Origin: Novosphingobium sp. MW5
Lineage (GTDB): Bacteria; Pseudomonadota; Alphaproteobacteria; Sphingomonadales; Sphingomonadaceae
Reading direction: 5' to 3'
DNA length: 64,000 bases
Assembly (NCBI GenBank): GCA_025938935.1
Contig: JAPCWB010000001.1
Location: 2,046,001-2,110,000 of the forward strand
In this document: positions 30,368 through 43,360 of the stretch, piece by piece
How positions within the stretch are numbered: the stretch's first letter is position 1
How the letters are laid out: every line of letters begins with the position of its first letter
The notes under the pieces: generated by a model
Seen by the model: the letters and a program-made list of their open reading frames with translations, nothing else
Databases searched by the model: none
What the model was told of the DNA's origin: nothing
Made by a program: the position numbers and the translations under genes

Positions 30368-32477
30368 TCAATGGGCTGCCAGCGCCGCGAGCAGAAGCAG
30401 CGCGACGATGTTGGTGATCTTGATCATCGGGTTGACGGCCGGACCGGCGGTATCCTTGTAGGGATCGCCGACCGTGTCACCGGTCACCGCGGCCTTGTGG
30501 GCTTCAGAGCCCTTGCCGCCGTGGTGGCCGTCTTCGATGTACTTCTTGGCATTGTCCCATGCGCCGCCGCCCGAGGTCATCGAAACGGCGATGAACAGGC
30601 CGCCGACGATCACGCCCAGCAGCATGGCGCCCAGCGCGGCAAAACCTGCCGCCTGATCGCCGCCAGCCACCCAGGTGATCACATAGTACACCGCGATCGG
30701 TGCAAGCACCGGCAGCAGTGACGGAATGATCATTTCCTTGATCGCCGCCTTGGTGACCAGGTCGACCGTGCGGGCATAGTCCGGCTTGGTCTCATAGGTC
30801 ATGATGCCCGGGTTGTTCTTGAACTGGTCGCGAACATCCTTGACCACGTCGCCCGCGGCGCGGCCCACGGCGGTCATGCCCATCGAACCGAACAGGTTCG
30901 GGAGCAGCGCGCCGAGCAGCAGGCCAACGATGACGTAGGGGTTTTCAAGGCTGAAATCGACGTCGAGGTTCGGGAAGAACTCGCGAAGATCGGTGGTGTA
31001 GGCAGCGAAGAGCACCAGCGCGGCAAGACCCGCCGAACCGATGGCATAGCCCTTGGTCACGGCCTTGGTGGTGTTGCCCACGGCGTCGAGCGCGTCGGTC
31101 TTTTCACGGACCGAATCGTCGAGGCCGGCCATTTCGGCAATGCCGCCGGCGTTGTCAGTGACGGGGCCGTAAGCGTCGAGCGCCACGACCATGCCAGCCA
31201 GGGCCAGCATCGCGGTGGCCGCATAGGCAATGCCCATCAGGCCGGCGAGCTGGTAAGCGATGATGATGCCGCCGCAGATCACGATGGTCGGCAGCGCGGT
31301 GGCTTCAAGGCTGATGGCCAGACCCTGGATCACGTTGGTGCCGTGGCCCGTTTCCGAAGCCTTGGCGATCGACTTCACCGGGCGATAATTGGTGCCGGTG
31401 TAGTATTCGGTGATCCAGATGATCACGCCCGTGATCACCAGGCCAAGCAGCGAGCAGTAGAACAGCGTGCGGCCGGTGAATTCCTGCGGCTGCGCCCGGG
31501 TTGATCACCTCTTCCATGCCGCCCAGCGCGTGGCCGATCGCCCACCAGATGGCGGGGACGGACAGCACGGCGGTGACCAGGAAGCCCTTGTACATGGCGC
31601 CCATGATGTTCTTGCCGCCGCCGAGGCGGACGAAGTAGGTGCCGATGATCGAGGTGACGATGCAGACGCCGCCGATCAGCAGCGGCAGCGCCATCAGCGC
31701 TTCCAGATTGGCGACGCCCTTGAGCAGCAGCGCAGTGAGCACCATGGTCGCGCCAACGGTCACGACATAGGTTTCGAACAGGTCGGCAGCCATGCCGGCG
31801 CAGTCGCCCACGTTGTCGCCCACGTTGTCGGCGATCACGGCCGGGTTGCGTGGATCGTCTTCCGGAATGCCCGCTTCGACCTTGCCGACGAGGTCGGCGC
31901 CGACGTCTGCGGCCTTGGTGAAGATGCCGCCGCCAAGACGCGCGAAAATCGAGATCAGCGAGGCACCGAAGGCGAGGGCAACGAGGCCATCGACCACCGT
32001 GCGGTCATCGCCGCCCACCGAGTAGCCGGCCGGGCCGGTCAGGTACCAGTAGAACACGGCGATCGCGAGCAGCGCGAGGCCGGCCACCAGCATGCCGGTG
32101 ATGGCGCCAGCGCGGAACGCCAGCGTCAGCCCCTGCTGAAGACCGGTCTGAGCCGCCGCCGCCGTGCGTACGTTGGCCCGCACCGAGATGTTCATCCCGA
32201 TGAAACCCGCTACGCCCGAAAGCACCGCGCCGATGACGAAGCCCCCGGCGGAAATGCCGCCCAGCGTCAGGCCGATGATCACCGCAACGACCACGCCGAC
32301 GACGGCGATCGTGGTGTACTGGCGCTTCAGATAGGCTTGCGCGCCTTCCTGAATGGCCGCTGCAATTTCCTGCATTTTTGCATTGCCGGCATCTGCGCCG
32401 AGCACCTGGCTGCTGGTAAACGCGCCGTAGACGACGGCGACCAACCCCAGAATAATGGAGATTGTGACTAGGCTCAC
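30368..32477 (-). CDS. hppA: Membrane-bound proton-translocating pyrophosphatase (frameshifted)
   Basis: Inner-membrane H+-PPase that hydrolyses pyrophosphate to pump protons; 702 residues after repair, about 16 membrane helices. Seen: '[20 protein letters not shown]' and '[19 protein letters not shown]' (pyrophosphate/metal site) and the second acidic set '[19 protein letters not shown]'. The frame changes near 31495-31500 (forward CCCGGG): with one base less, 'MEEVIN' joins '[17 protein letters not shown]' and continues to the end. '[21 protein letters not shown]' is the region used to judge K+ dependence; its Lys (TTKAVTKG) and the nearby Ala pattern point to the K+-independent class, tentatively. 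GTG start with GGAGGGG upstream. Confidence 0.93.
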
Positions 32478-32600
32478 TTTCGTGCCCCTCCTGTTAAAAT
32501 CCTCTCGAAAGCGACCCGTTTTTACTTGATTTGAGTCACCCGGGGCGAAGGGCTATCGACGCAGTTGGGGCGAAGCAACCCCAAATCGCGCGGTTTTCCC

Positions 32601-33472
32601 TTAGCTGTGGACGAAACCGCCCTTATCGCCTGCGGGCAGGGACTCTCCATCGAGAAGCAGGGGATCGGGGCCCGGGCGCGCACTTCGCCGATGCGAGTGG
32701 CGGCGGCGGCGGGTTCGATGCCCGCCGGGAGAGTGAAGAGCAGCTCGTAATCGTCGCCCCAGCGCAGGGCTTCGGCCCGGCGGGCTTCGGGGGCAGTGAT
32801 GGGGACGGCGGCACTGTCGATAGCGAAAGTGGCGGCGGAGGCTTTCGCCATGCGGCTGGCATCGAGCAGCAGCCCGTCCGATACGTCCATCATCGCCGTC
32901 ACTTGCGACGCAAGGGCCAGTCCCTCGGCCAGCCGCGCCTGCGGGCGGCGGTAGGCGGTGCTGTCGCCGGTGCCGGATTGCAGGGCTTCGAGACCCAGCA
33001 TCGCGGCGCCGACCGCCCCGGTCATCCAGATGCCGTCACCCGCCGTGGCGCCGCTGCGGGAAGGGACGGGACGCACGGTAGCGCGACCGATGGCCGTCAG
33101 ACCCAGCGATTGCGGCCCGTTTCCGCTGGTCGTATCGCCACCGAGCAGCTTCGCACCGTAATGATCGAGCGCTTCCGCCAGCCCTTCGACAAACCGCGCA
33201 TCGCGTGCCCCAAGCTGGTAACCCAGAAGCACGCCGATCGGCTCGGCACCCTTGGCCGCAAGGTCGGAGATGTTGGTGGCGACAAGCTTCCACGCGACGT
33301 CAGCGGGATCCTGCCCGGAAAGGAAATGCACTCCCTCGACCATCGCATCGTGCGTCAGGACCAGCGTCTCCCCGCCGATCTCCAGTATCGCAGCGTCATC
33401 CTGAAACCGCCGCGCGCCGGGATGCCGGGCCAGCGCCCGCAGGGCTTCGATGAAGGCGAGTTCGCCGCTCAG
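32601..33472 (-). CDS. thiL: Thiamine-monophosphate kinase (frameshifted, non-standard start)
   Basis: Phosphorylates thiamine monophosphate to the pyrophosphate cofactor. Seen: 'DDAAILEIGG', 'NISDLAAKGAEPIGVLLGY', 'GGDTTSG' and 'MDVSDGLLLDASRMA'. The N-terminus is readable only from a CTG at 33472 that overlaps the nusB stop (CTGA): 'xSGELAFIEALRALARH'. The first ATG (33343) would remove the essential DDAA motif, so CTG is used or the base is an error for ATGA. Near 32660-32663 one C of a C-run is missing on the coding strand; repair gives 'APIPLLLDGESLPAG...GGFVHS' and a stop at 32601 (290 residues). The uncorrected frame runs to 32522. Confidence 0.87.
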
Positions 33473-33903
33473 CGGACCGCCTTCGCCACGGCATCCAGGA
33501 CGCCATTAACGAACTTTGCCTCCCGCGCGTCGAAGAATGCGTGGGCGACGTCGAGGTATTCGCTGATCACGCTGCCGGTCGGCACGTCGGCACGGGCCAT
33601 CAGTTCGTAGGTTCCGGCACGCAGAATCTGTAGCATAGTGCGGTCAAGCCGGTCGAGCGACCAGCCCTCGGCGAGGCGCTGAGACAGGGCCTCATCGATC
33701 TCGTCGCGGCGGGCAATGGCGCCGCTCACCACATCGTCGAAGAAGGCCACTTCGGCTTCCTCGAACTGCATGTCCTCGATCTCCGCACCCAGCCTGTGCA
33801 GGTGGAATTCGTCGAGCAGGCGCGGCAGGCGCGTGCCTTCCATGTGGTGCTGGTAGAGCGCCTGCACCGCGGCAAGGCGGGCGGCTGAACGGGACTTGCT
33901 CAT
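33469..33903 (-). CDS. nusB: Transcription antitermination factor NusB
   Basis: 144-residue RNA-binding protein that, with NusE, joins rRNA antitermination complexes. Seen: 'RSAARLAAVQALYQHHMEG' at the N-terminus, 'RRDEIDEALSQRLAEGWSLDRLDRTMLQILRAGTYEL' (split core), and 'VISEYLDVAHAFFDAREAKFVNGVLD' near the end. ATG 33903 overlaps the hisD stop (ATGA); its own stop overlaps the thiL start. hisD-nusB-thiL is therefore one translationally coupled block. Confidence 0.96.
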   Translation of the reverse strand: MSKSRSAARLAAVQALYQHHMEGTRLPRLLDEFHLHRLGAEIEDMQFEEAEVAFFDDVVSGAIARRDEIDEALSQRLAEGWSLDRLDRTMLQILRAGTYELMARADVPTGSVISEYLDVAHAFFDAREAKFVNGVLDAVAKAVR

Positions 33904-35193
33904 ATTCCGAGCCTCACTTCGATGGAGCGCGCATGCGCGGGGAGGCCCTCTGCGTCGGCAAGGGCAATGGCGGCGGGTCCGATCTTTCCGAGCGATTTCG
34001 CGTCGCACTGGATGAAGCTGGTGCGCTTCATGAAGTCGAGCACCGAGAGACCGGAAGAGAACCGCGCGCGCCGCCCGGTGGGGAGGACGTGGTTGGGCCC
34101 GGCAACGTAATCGCCCACCGCCTCGGGCGTGTGGCGGCCGAGGAAGACCGAGCCGGCGTGGCGGATCTGCCTGAACAGGGCTTCGGGATCGTCAGTGGCG
34201 ATCTCGACGTGTTCGGCGGCAAGGGCATTGGCGAGGGCAGGGGCCTCATCCAGCGATGCCACCTCGATAATCACGCCGTGCGCCTTCCAGCTCTCGCTCG
34301 CCGTGCGTGCGGTGGGCAGCATGGCGAGTTCGACGCCCACCCGGTCCGCCACGGTATCGGCAAAGACCGGATCGTCGGTAATCAGGATCGACTGCGCGGC
34401 AGGATCATGCTCGGCACTGGCTGAGCAGGTCGGCGGCGATCCAGTCGGCATCGTTCTTGCCGTCTGCGATAACGAGGATTTCGCTCGGCCCAGCGACCAT
34501 GTCGATGCCGACCACGCCATAAAGCTGGCGCTTGGCCTCGGCCACCCAGGCGTTGCCCGGGCCGGTGATGACATCGACCGGACGGATGCGCTGCGTGCCA
34601 TAGGCGAGCGCGCCCACGGCCTGCGCGCCGCCGATGCGCCAAACCTCGTCCACGCCGGCAAGGTGCGCGGCGGCAAGGACCAGCGGGTTGACCGCGCCCT
34701 TGGGCGTCGGGGTGACGACGACCAGCCGTTCCACGCCCGCAACCTTGGCAGGGATCGCGTTCATCAGCAGCGAGGAGGGGTAGGCCGCCCGTCCGCCCGG
34801 AACGTAAAGCCCCGCCGCATCCACAGCATTCCACCGCGCGCCAAGGCGAACGCCGTGCTTGTCGGTCTCGTCGCGATCGGCTGGAAGCTGGGCACGGTGA
34901 TATGCGCGCACGCGCTTGGCCGCCATTTCGAGCGCGGCGCGAAGGTCTGGCTGGAGGCTGTCGAAAGCCTCGCGGCAGGCCTCTGCGGAAATGCGCCAGT
35001 CGTCTTCGCTGGCGAGCACATGGCCGTCAAAGCGCTCGGTGAGTTCGGCTACGGCCTCGTCACCGCGGTTCTTCACGTCGTCGAGGATGATCTGCACGTC
35101 GCGCGCCACATCGTCGTCGCTCTCGCGCCGGTCATTGACCAGGCGGCGGAACGCCTGCTCGAACCCGGCTTCGCGCGAATTGAGACGGAGCAT
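33900..35193 (-). CDS. hisD: Histidinol dehydrogenase (frameshifted)
   Basis: Catalyses the last two oxidations of histidine synthesis (histidinol to histidine). 430 residues after repair. Seen: 'AGLYVPGGRAAYPSSLLMNAIPAKVAGV' (split), 'WRIGGAQAVGALAYGT', 'DVITGPGN', 'DMVAGPSEILVIAD', then after the break 'EHDPAAQSILITDD' and 'AGPNHVLPTGRRARFSSGLSV'. The break is at 34413-34419: forward GGCACTGG where GGCCTGG gives 'ADLLSQAEHDPAAQ'. One extra A (34416) explains it. The start overlaps the hisG stop by one base. Confidence 0.94.
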
Positions 35194-35846
35194 CAGGCCG
35201 CGTCCTTCGTGCCCATGGCCGCGCGGAAGGCATCGACCAGCGCGCCGACGCGGGCATCGGTCTTGAGCGCCGCGCGGTTGACGATCAGGCGGGCGGAAAC
35301 GGGCAGGATGATGCTCGTTTCCTCAAGCCCGTTGTCCTTGAGCGTGCGGCCAGTCGAAACAAGGTCCACGATCCGGCTGGCAAGACCAAGCCCGGGAGCG
35401 AGTTCCATCGCGCCGTTGAGCTTCACGACCTCGGCCTGGATGCCCATGCCCTCGAAGTGCTTGCGCGTCAGGTTCGGGTACTTGCTGGCAACTCGCAGGT
35501 GGCTCACCGGGCCACCGCTCTTCTGTCCGACCGGTTCGGCGACCGACAGTCGGCAGTGGCCGATATCGAGATCGACTGGCGCGTAAAGGTCGGAAAAGGC
35601 GAATTCTTCCACCACGTCCGAACCGACGATGCCAGCCTGCGCAGCGCCGTGGGCCACGAACGTCGCCACGTCGAAGGCGCGCACGCGGATGATACGCATG
35701 TCAGCCGCTTCGCAGGCGAAGGAAAGCGCGCGGCTCTTCTTGTCATGGAACTCCGCCTCGGGCACCACACCGGCACGCGCCATCAGTGGCAGCGCCTCGT
35801 CGAGGATGCGCCCCTTGGGCACGGCAAAGGTCAGCGGCTTGGACAT
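35193..35846 (-). CDS. hisG: ATP phosphoribosyltransferase catalytic subunit (short form)
   Basis: First enzyme of histidine synthesis (ATP plus PRPP to phosphoribosyl-ATP). 217 residues, the short HisG(S) type that needs the HisZ regulatory subunit, which is not in this window. Seen: '[16 protein letters not shown]', '[10 protein letters not shown]', '[14 protein letters not shown]', '[30 protein letters not shown]' (split; PRPP-binding). ATG 35846 is chosen because the family starts with this 'PKGR' segment within 12 residues; the frame stays open further upstream without homology. Confidence 0.95.
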   Translation of the reverse strand: MSKPLTFAVPKGRILDEALPLMARAGVVPEAEFHDKKSRALSFACEAADMRIIRVRAFDVATFVAHGAAQAGIVGSDVVEEFAFSDLYAPVDLDIGHCRLSVAEPVGQKSGGPVSHLRVASKYPNLTRKHFEGMGIQAEVVKLNGAMELAPGLGLASRIVDLVSTGRTLKDNGLEETSIILPVSARLIVNRAALKTDARVGALVDAFRAAMGTKDAA

Positions 35847-35885
35847 GGCGCGCGCCTTAGGGCGATGCGCGGAAAAGGGCAACAT

Positions 35886-38482
<2,597 letters not shown>

Positions 38483-38488
38483 CCTGCC

Positions 38489-39664
38489 ATGACACCCGCC
38501 GCGCGGGTCCAGGCGGCGATCGACATCCTCGATCTGGTGATCGCTGCGGCGCGGAGCGGCGGTGCTCCGGCCGACCGGATCGTCAGCGAATGGTTCCGCA
38601 CCCGACGCTTTGCCGGCAGCAAGGACCGCCGCGCCGTGCGGGAACTGGTCTACGGCGCGATCCGGGCTTGCGGGGAAGTTCCCCAGACAGGACGTGCGGC
38701 TATGTTGCGACTGGCGCAGAACGATGCCTCCGTCGCGGGTCTCTTCGATGGCTCAGCCCATGGCCCTGCACCAATTGAAGCTGGTGAGAAGTTCGCCCGG
38801 GGCGGCGTGGCTCCCAAGTGGTTGGTGAAGGAACTGATGACTTCCGGCCTCGACGAGGTAGAAATGGCCGCCTTGCTGGACCGGGCCCCGCTCGACGTGC
38901 GGATCAACAGGCTGAAAGCGGGACGGCTGGAGCTTCCCGAACCGGGTGAGCCTAGCGTCGCGCCAAACGGCCTGCGCTTCCCATCGGGCACGCCGATCGA
39001 CCAGTGGGAAGCTTTCCAGTCCGGCGCGATCGAGGTGCAGGACGCGGGCTCGCAGCTGGCCTGCGAGGCGGTGCGCGCCCAACCGGGTGAGCGCATTGTC
39101 GACCTCTGCGCCGGGGGCGGGGGCAAGTCGCTTTCGCTGGCAGCGGCGATGGACAACCAGGGCGAAATTCTCGCCTGCGATGCCGACCGCCGCCGCCTTT
39201 CGCAATTGCCGCCGCGCGCCGAGCGGGCCGGGGCAGAGATTATCACGACCCAGTTGCTCGATCCGGGCCGCGAACTGGCCGCGCTCGACAGCTGGCAGAA
39301 GCGGGCCGATGCGGTGCTGGTCGACGCGCCGTGTTCCGGCACCGGCACATGGCGGCGCAATCCCGAAGCGCGCTGGCGGCTGAGCGAGAAGGAGCTGGAC
39401 CGGCTGATGGCGCTGCAGGCACGGCTTCTGGCTGCGGGCGCCAAGCTGGTGAAACCGGGCGGGCGGCTGGTCTATGTCACCTGCTCGCTGCTGGATGGCG
39501 AGGGCGCGGGGCAGGTCGGCAATTTCCTCGCCGACCATCCCGGCTGGCGTGCCGAACCGATCGACCTGCCGGCCGGCCGTCTGCGCGGCCCCGGTCTGCG
39601 GCTTACCCCGCATCATGACGGGACGGACGGATTTTTCATCGCCAGTTTATCTTCGCCATGTTAG
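38489..39664 (+). CDS. RsmB/NOP-family RNA (cytosine-5) methyltransferase
   Basis: 391 residues. The C-terminal SAM domain shows 'VDLCAGGGGKSLSLAAAM' (motif I), 'VLVDAPCSGTGTWRRNPE' (motif IV, with the Cys that releases product) and 'LVYVTCSLLDGEG' (motif VI, nucleophilic Cys). The N-terminal part is a helical NusB-like region. Probably modifies 16S rRNA C967 like RsmB, but the target is inferred. It begins 6 bp after guaB, so the two share a transcript. Confidence 0.9.
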   Translation: MTPAARVQAAIDILDLVIAAARSGGAPADRIVSEWFRTRRFAGSKDRRAVRELVYGAIRACGEVPQTGRAAMLRLAQNDASVAGLFDGSAHGPAPIEAGEKFARGGVAPKWLVKELMTSGLDEVEMAALLDRAPLDVRINRLKAGRLELPEPGEPSVAPNGLRFPSGTPIDQWEAFQSGAIEVQDAGSQLACEAVRAQPGERIVDLCAGGGGKSLSLAAAMDNQGEILACDADRRRLSQLPPRAERAGAEIITTQLLDPGRELAALDSWQKRADAVLVDAPCSGTGTWRRNPEARWRLSEKELDRLMALQARLLAAGAKLVKPGGRLVYVTCSLLDGEGAGQVGNFLADHPGWRAEPIDLPAGRLRGPGLRLTPHHDGTDGFFIASLSSPC

Positions 39665-39738
39665 CCTCTGCGCAAATGACCACGGCCGAGCCCCATGATC
39701 CCCGTTCGGTGCCCCGGCCAAGGGTTGGAGACCTATTG

Positions 39739-40245
39739 ATGCGTTACACTCCCGCCGCGCTGGCAATGTCGCTGGCCCTCGCCCTGTCGTCGAGCGTGCT
39801 TTATTCAGCGGCGCCAATGACGCTCGAGCCCCGCGCTGCCGCTCTCCAATCGGAAGGCAGGGCGGCGCTGGCCGCCGGAAACCTGGACGGCGCGATCGAT
39901 GCCTTCGAAGCGGCGCTGACGGTGCAGCCCGGCTCGGTGCTCCTGACACTTGATCTGGCCGAGGCAACTCGCCGCCAGGGTCTTCAGGGCAAGGCGCTGC
40001 ATTATTACCGCAAGGCGCTCGTCACCGATCCGCAGAACCTCGACGCCATTGCCGGTGAAGGCACGGCGCTGGTCGAAAAGGGAGCGGTCGAAAAGGCGCG
40101 CCGCAACCTGACCCGCTTGCAGGGCCTTTGCGGCAAGGAATGCTCGCAGACGCAGCAGCTTTCCGCTGCCATTGCAAAGGGCCCGGCGCCGCGGGTGCTG
40201 ACTGCCGAAGCGGTGAAGCCTTCGCCGACCGTCAGCGAGAACTGA
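39739..40245 (+). CDS. Secreted/anchored TPR-repeat protein
   Basis: 168 residues. N-terminal hydrophobic signal (residues 1-22), then at least two tetratricopeptide repeats: 'LAAGNLDGAIDAFEAALTVQPG' and 'RRQGLQGKALHYYRKALVTDPQN' (each split across two helices), and a third diverged unit 'EKGAVEKARRNLTRLQ'. Two Cys in 'GLCGKECSQ' may pair. TPR domains are scaffolds for protein contacts; partner unknown. ATG 39739 is chosen for the GGAG upstream and signal peptide. Convergent with rppH, one base apart. Confidence 0.82.
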   Translation: MRYTPAALAMSLALALSSSVLYSAAPMTLEPRAAALQSEGRAALAAGNLDGAIDAFEAALTVQPGSVLLTLDLAEATRRQGLQGKALHYYRKALVTDPQNLDAIAGEGTALVEKGAVEKARRNLTRLQGLCGKECSQTQQLSAAIAKGPAPRVLTAEAVKPSPTVSEN

Positions 40246-40743
40246 TCAGATCAGCGCGCGGAATTCATCCAGCACCGCGCGGTAAACGCGCTTCTTGAAC
40301 GGCACGATGACATCGGGCAGCTGGTCCGGATCCATCCATTGCCAAGCGTCGAATTCAGCCGGATCGTGTGCGTCCAGCTTCACATCCTCGTCAGAGCCGT
40401 GGAAGCGGGCAAGGATCCAGTGCTGGCGCTGACCGCGATACTTGCCGCCCCAGAGCCTGCCGAGCAGCTCGTCCGGCAGGTCGTAAAGCAGTTCCTCGCG
40501 GGTTGAGGCGAGCAGGGTAACGTGGTGTTCGCCGACGCCCGTTTCCTCCCACAGCTCGCGGAGGGCGGCCTGCTGGAGGTCCTCGCCATCGTCGATCCCG
40601 CCCTGCGGCATCTGCCAATAGACTCCCCCTTCGTCAGGCTGGCCGCGCGTGTCGATCCGCTTGCCGACAAATACGCGCCCTTCCGAGTTGACCAGCATCA
40701 CCCCGACGCAGGGGCGATAGGGAAGGGCAGAGAAATCCGTCAT
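40246..40743 (-). CDS. rppH: RNA pyrophosphohydrolase RppH
   Basis: 165-residue Nudix hydrolase that removes pyrophosphate from mRNA 5' ends and so starts RNase E decay. Seen: 'YRPCVGVMLVNSEGRVFVGKR', 'WQMPQGGIDDGED', and the full Nudix box G-x5-E-x7-REUxEExGU in 'GGIDDGEDLQQAALRELWEETG'-type spacing (residues about 48-70). The C-terminal 'FDAWQWMDPDQLPDVIVPFKKRVY' is typical of RppH rather than other Nudix enzymes. Confidence 0.94.
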   Translation of the reverse strand: MTDFSALPYRPCVGVMLVNSEGRVFVGKRIDTRGQPDEGGVYWQMPQGGIDDGEDLQQAALRELWEETGVGEHHVTLLASTREELLYDLPDELLGRLWGGKYRGQRQHWILARFHGSDEDVKLDAHDPAEFDAWQWMDPDQLPDVIVPFKKRVYRAVLDEFRALI

Positions 40744-40825
40744 GCAAATGCTCCGATTGGGGAAAAGCGGCAGGGCTTACCCGCGATGGACAGGTAAGCA
40801 GCCAATAGGCGCTTGACTAGCAGGC

Positions 40826-40845
40826 TTTGCAGGAGTTTGCAGGAG
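40826..40845 (+). repeat. Tandem 10-bp repeat upstream of korA
   Basis: TTTGCAGGAG occurs twice back to back in the 205-bp divergent rppH/korA region, next to TTGACT. No other feature is clear in that region. Confidence 0.6.
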
Positions 40846-40948
40846 CAAGCTTTGGCCGTGAACAGTTTTTCTGTCGTGCAGGCCGGGGCGGGAGAGCATA
40901 GGGCGGCATAAATGGTGCAAGGCGCTTTGCCGCCAGCAGAGGAAGATC

Positions 40949-42910
40949 ATGGCAACAGTACTGGCCGACAGCGATAGTCAACGCAGCGCCCAAGGCGCGG
41001 CACAACCCGAAGCGGTAGTTGTCCGTTTCGCCGGGGACTCGGGCGATGGCATGCAGCTTACCGGCGGGCAGTTCACGCTCTCGACCGCGCTGGCCGGCAA
41101 TGACCTTGCGACCTTCCCGGATTTCCCGGCAGAAATTCGCGCACCGCAAGGCACCTTGTTCGGCGTTTCGGCCTTCCAGATCAATTTCGGCTCGACCTCG
41201 ATCGAAACCGCGGGTGATCAGCCCGACGTGCTGGTGGCGATGAACCCGGCGGCGCTGAAGACCAACGTCGAGGCGCTCAAGCCCGGCGGCCTGATCATTG
41301 CCGACAGCGGCGAGTTCACCAAGCGCAACCTTGAAAAGGCGAAGTACGAAGTCAGCCCGCTTGACGATGGTTCGCTTTCCAAGTGGAACCTGCTGGCATT
41401 CGATATCTCCGCTCTGACGCTGGAATCGGTCAAGCCCTTCGGCCTTGGCAACAAGGAAGCCTTGCGCTGCAAGAACATGTGGACGCTCGGCCTTGCGCTG
41501 TGGATGTTCGACCGTGACCGCGCGCCGCTGATCGAATGGCTAAAGGGCAAGTTCGCCAAGAACCCGGTTCTAGCCGATGCCAACATCGCCGCGCTCAACG
41601 CTGGCCATGCTTATGGCGAGACGGCGGAAATCGGCGGGCAGGTGAAAAAGCTGCACCTCGATCCAGTGGCCAGCACCCCCGGCCTTTACCGCACCGTCAC
41701 CGGCGCGGACGCGATTGCCTATGGCCTTGTCGCCGGTGCGCAGCTGGCGGGGCTGAAGATGTTCTTCGGCGGCTATCCGATCACGCCCGCCAGCTCGATC
41801 CTGCACAACCTTGCCAAGCTCAAGGAATTCGGCGTCACCACCTTCCGAGGCGGAAGACGAGATTGCCGCGATCTGTTCGGCCATTGGTGCGAGCTATGCC
41901 GGGCAGCTGGGCGTGACCTCCTCGTCGGGCCCCGGCATCGCACTCAAGGGTGAGGCGATGGGCCTTGCGGTCATCACCGAACTGCCGCTGGTTATCGTCA
42001 ATTCGCAGCGCGGCGGTCCTTCGACCGGCCTGCCGACCAAGACCGAGCAGAGCGACCTTTACCAGGCGGTCTATGGCCGTAACGGCGATACGCCGCTCCC
42101 CGTGATCGCCGCGCGTTCCCCGCGGACGCTTTCGATTGCGCGATCGAGGCTTGCCGCATTGCCACGCAGTTCATGACCCCCGTCATGCTGCTGACCGATG
42201 GCTATATCGCCAATGCTGCCGAGCCGTGGCGCGTGCCCGATCCCGAGAAGTTCGAGCCGTTCCCGGTCTCCTTCCTCGAGGAGGCCAACGGGCCCGACGG
42301 CAAGGTGCTCCCCTACAAGCGCGACGAGCGCGGCGTGCGCCCGTGGATCAAGCCCGGCACCCCCGGCCTGATGCACCGCATCGGCGGCATCGAGAAGGCT
42401 CCCGAAACCGGCGATCTCGACTATTCGCCCGCCACGCACCAGCTCCAGACCGACGCCCGCAAGGACAAGGTCGACGGGATTGCCAAGGCGATCCCGGCGC
42501 AGGAAGTGACGCTCGGCAAGGAAGGCGGCAAGCTCGCCGTGGTCGGCTGGGGCTCCACCTTCGGTCCGATCCACCAGGCCGTGCGACGCGCGCGGGCCAA
42601 GGGCATGGACGTCAGCCACATCCACGTCCGCCACATCTGGCCGCTGCCCGCCAACCTCGGCGCGCTGCTCAAGTCCTATGACCGCGTGCTGGTGCCAGAA
42701 ATGAACACCGGCCAGTTCAAGACCGTGCTGCGCGACCAGTTCTTGGTCGATGCCCAGCCGCTCAACAAGGTGTCGGGTCAGCCCTTCGCCATCGCCGAAA
42801 TCGAAGCCGCCATCGCGACCTATTTCGATGGTGTCCCCGGCAATGCCGGTGGTGATGAAGTGCCGGTCAATGACAAGCAGTTGCCCAGCACCAAGGCAGT
42901 ACCCACTTAA
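40949..42910 (+). CDS. korA: 2-oxoacid:acceptor oxidoreductase subunit alpha, KorA type (two frameshifts)
   Basis: Fused gamma-alpha subunit of 2-oxoglutarate (or related 2-oxoacid):ferredoxin oxidoreductase, about 653 residues. Seen: gamma domain '[19 protein letters not shown]' and '[19 protein letters not shown]'; alpha domain '[18 protein letters not shown]', '[20 protein letters not shown]', '[23 protein letters not shown]'. One base is extra near 41845-41850 (TTCCGAGGCGG; TTCCAGGCGG restores '[12 protein letters not shown]'). One is missing near 42121 (TCCCCGCGGAC; one more G restores '[21 protein letters not shown]'). The second break returns to the first frame. ATG follows GAGGAAG. 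An unrelated small gene separates it from korB. Confidence 0.92.
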
Positions 42911-42928
42911 GAAAGCAGAGGATTCGAA

Positions 42929-43360
42929 ATGTCTCGCTTTGACGAAGGTGCGAGTACTGACAGAGAATTGCTCAGGATGTTTGGCCTCTTGGTCATACTA
43001 TGCCTCGGACTTTGCCTGTCGCAAGCAGTCGGCGAGAGAACTGGCTCGCTCGCACTTTCGGCAGCAGCCGGGTTCGCTACCGGGCTGCTTATGGCATGGT
43101 TCCCTTCGGATAGCGAAGATGATGACGAGCCGCTGGGCGGACCATCACCTGATGGGCGACCTCAGTTGCGAAGAATTGCTAAAGCGGTGTTCTGGATCGG
43201 CATCGTCGCCTGGGCGTCAGTTGTAGTTTACGAACAGTTCGTCAGCGGATTTGATTATAGCCAAGCATCGATGTTTGGTTTGATAGCAGGTGGCTGGATT
43301 ATGCCTTTGGCATTCTGGATGCGCTCTCACATTTTGCAGCAGAGATCGGTAAACCCATGA
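42929..43360 (+). CDS. Orphan four-helix membrane protein between korA and korB
   Basis: 143 residues with about four transmembrane segments: 'MFGLLVILCLGLCLSQAV', 'SLALSAAAGFATGLLMAWF', 'AVFWIGIVAWASVVVYEQF' and 'GLIAGGWIMPLAFWM'. An acidic loop 'SDSEDDDEPLGG' lies between the second and third. I recognise no family. The base composition is clearly lower in G+C than its neighbours, with codons such as AGA, ATA and TTG used freely, which suggests later arrival. It starts 18 bp after korA and its stop overlaps the korB start (ATGA), so it sits inside the operon and korB may depend on it for translation. Confidence 0.72.
   Translation: MSRFDEGASTDRELLRMFGLLVILCLGLCLSQAVGERTGSLALSAAAGFATGLLMAWFPSDSEDDDEPLGGPSPDGRPQLRRIAKAVFWIGIVAWASVVVYEQFVSGFDYSQASMFGLIAGGWIMPLAFWMRSHILQQRSVNP

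Noticed and set aside
32522..32600. Apparent C-terminal extension of ThiL
   Set aside because: It is read only after a missing base; the neighbouring frame gives the normal ThiL C-terminus and stops at 32601.
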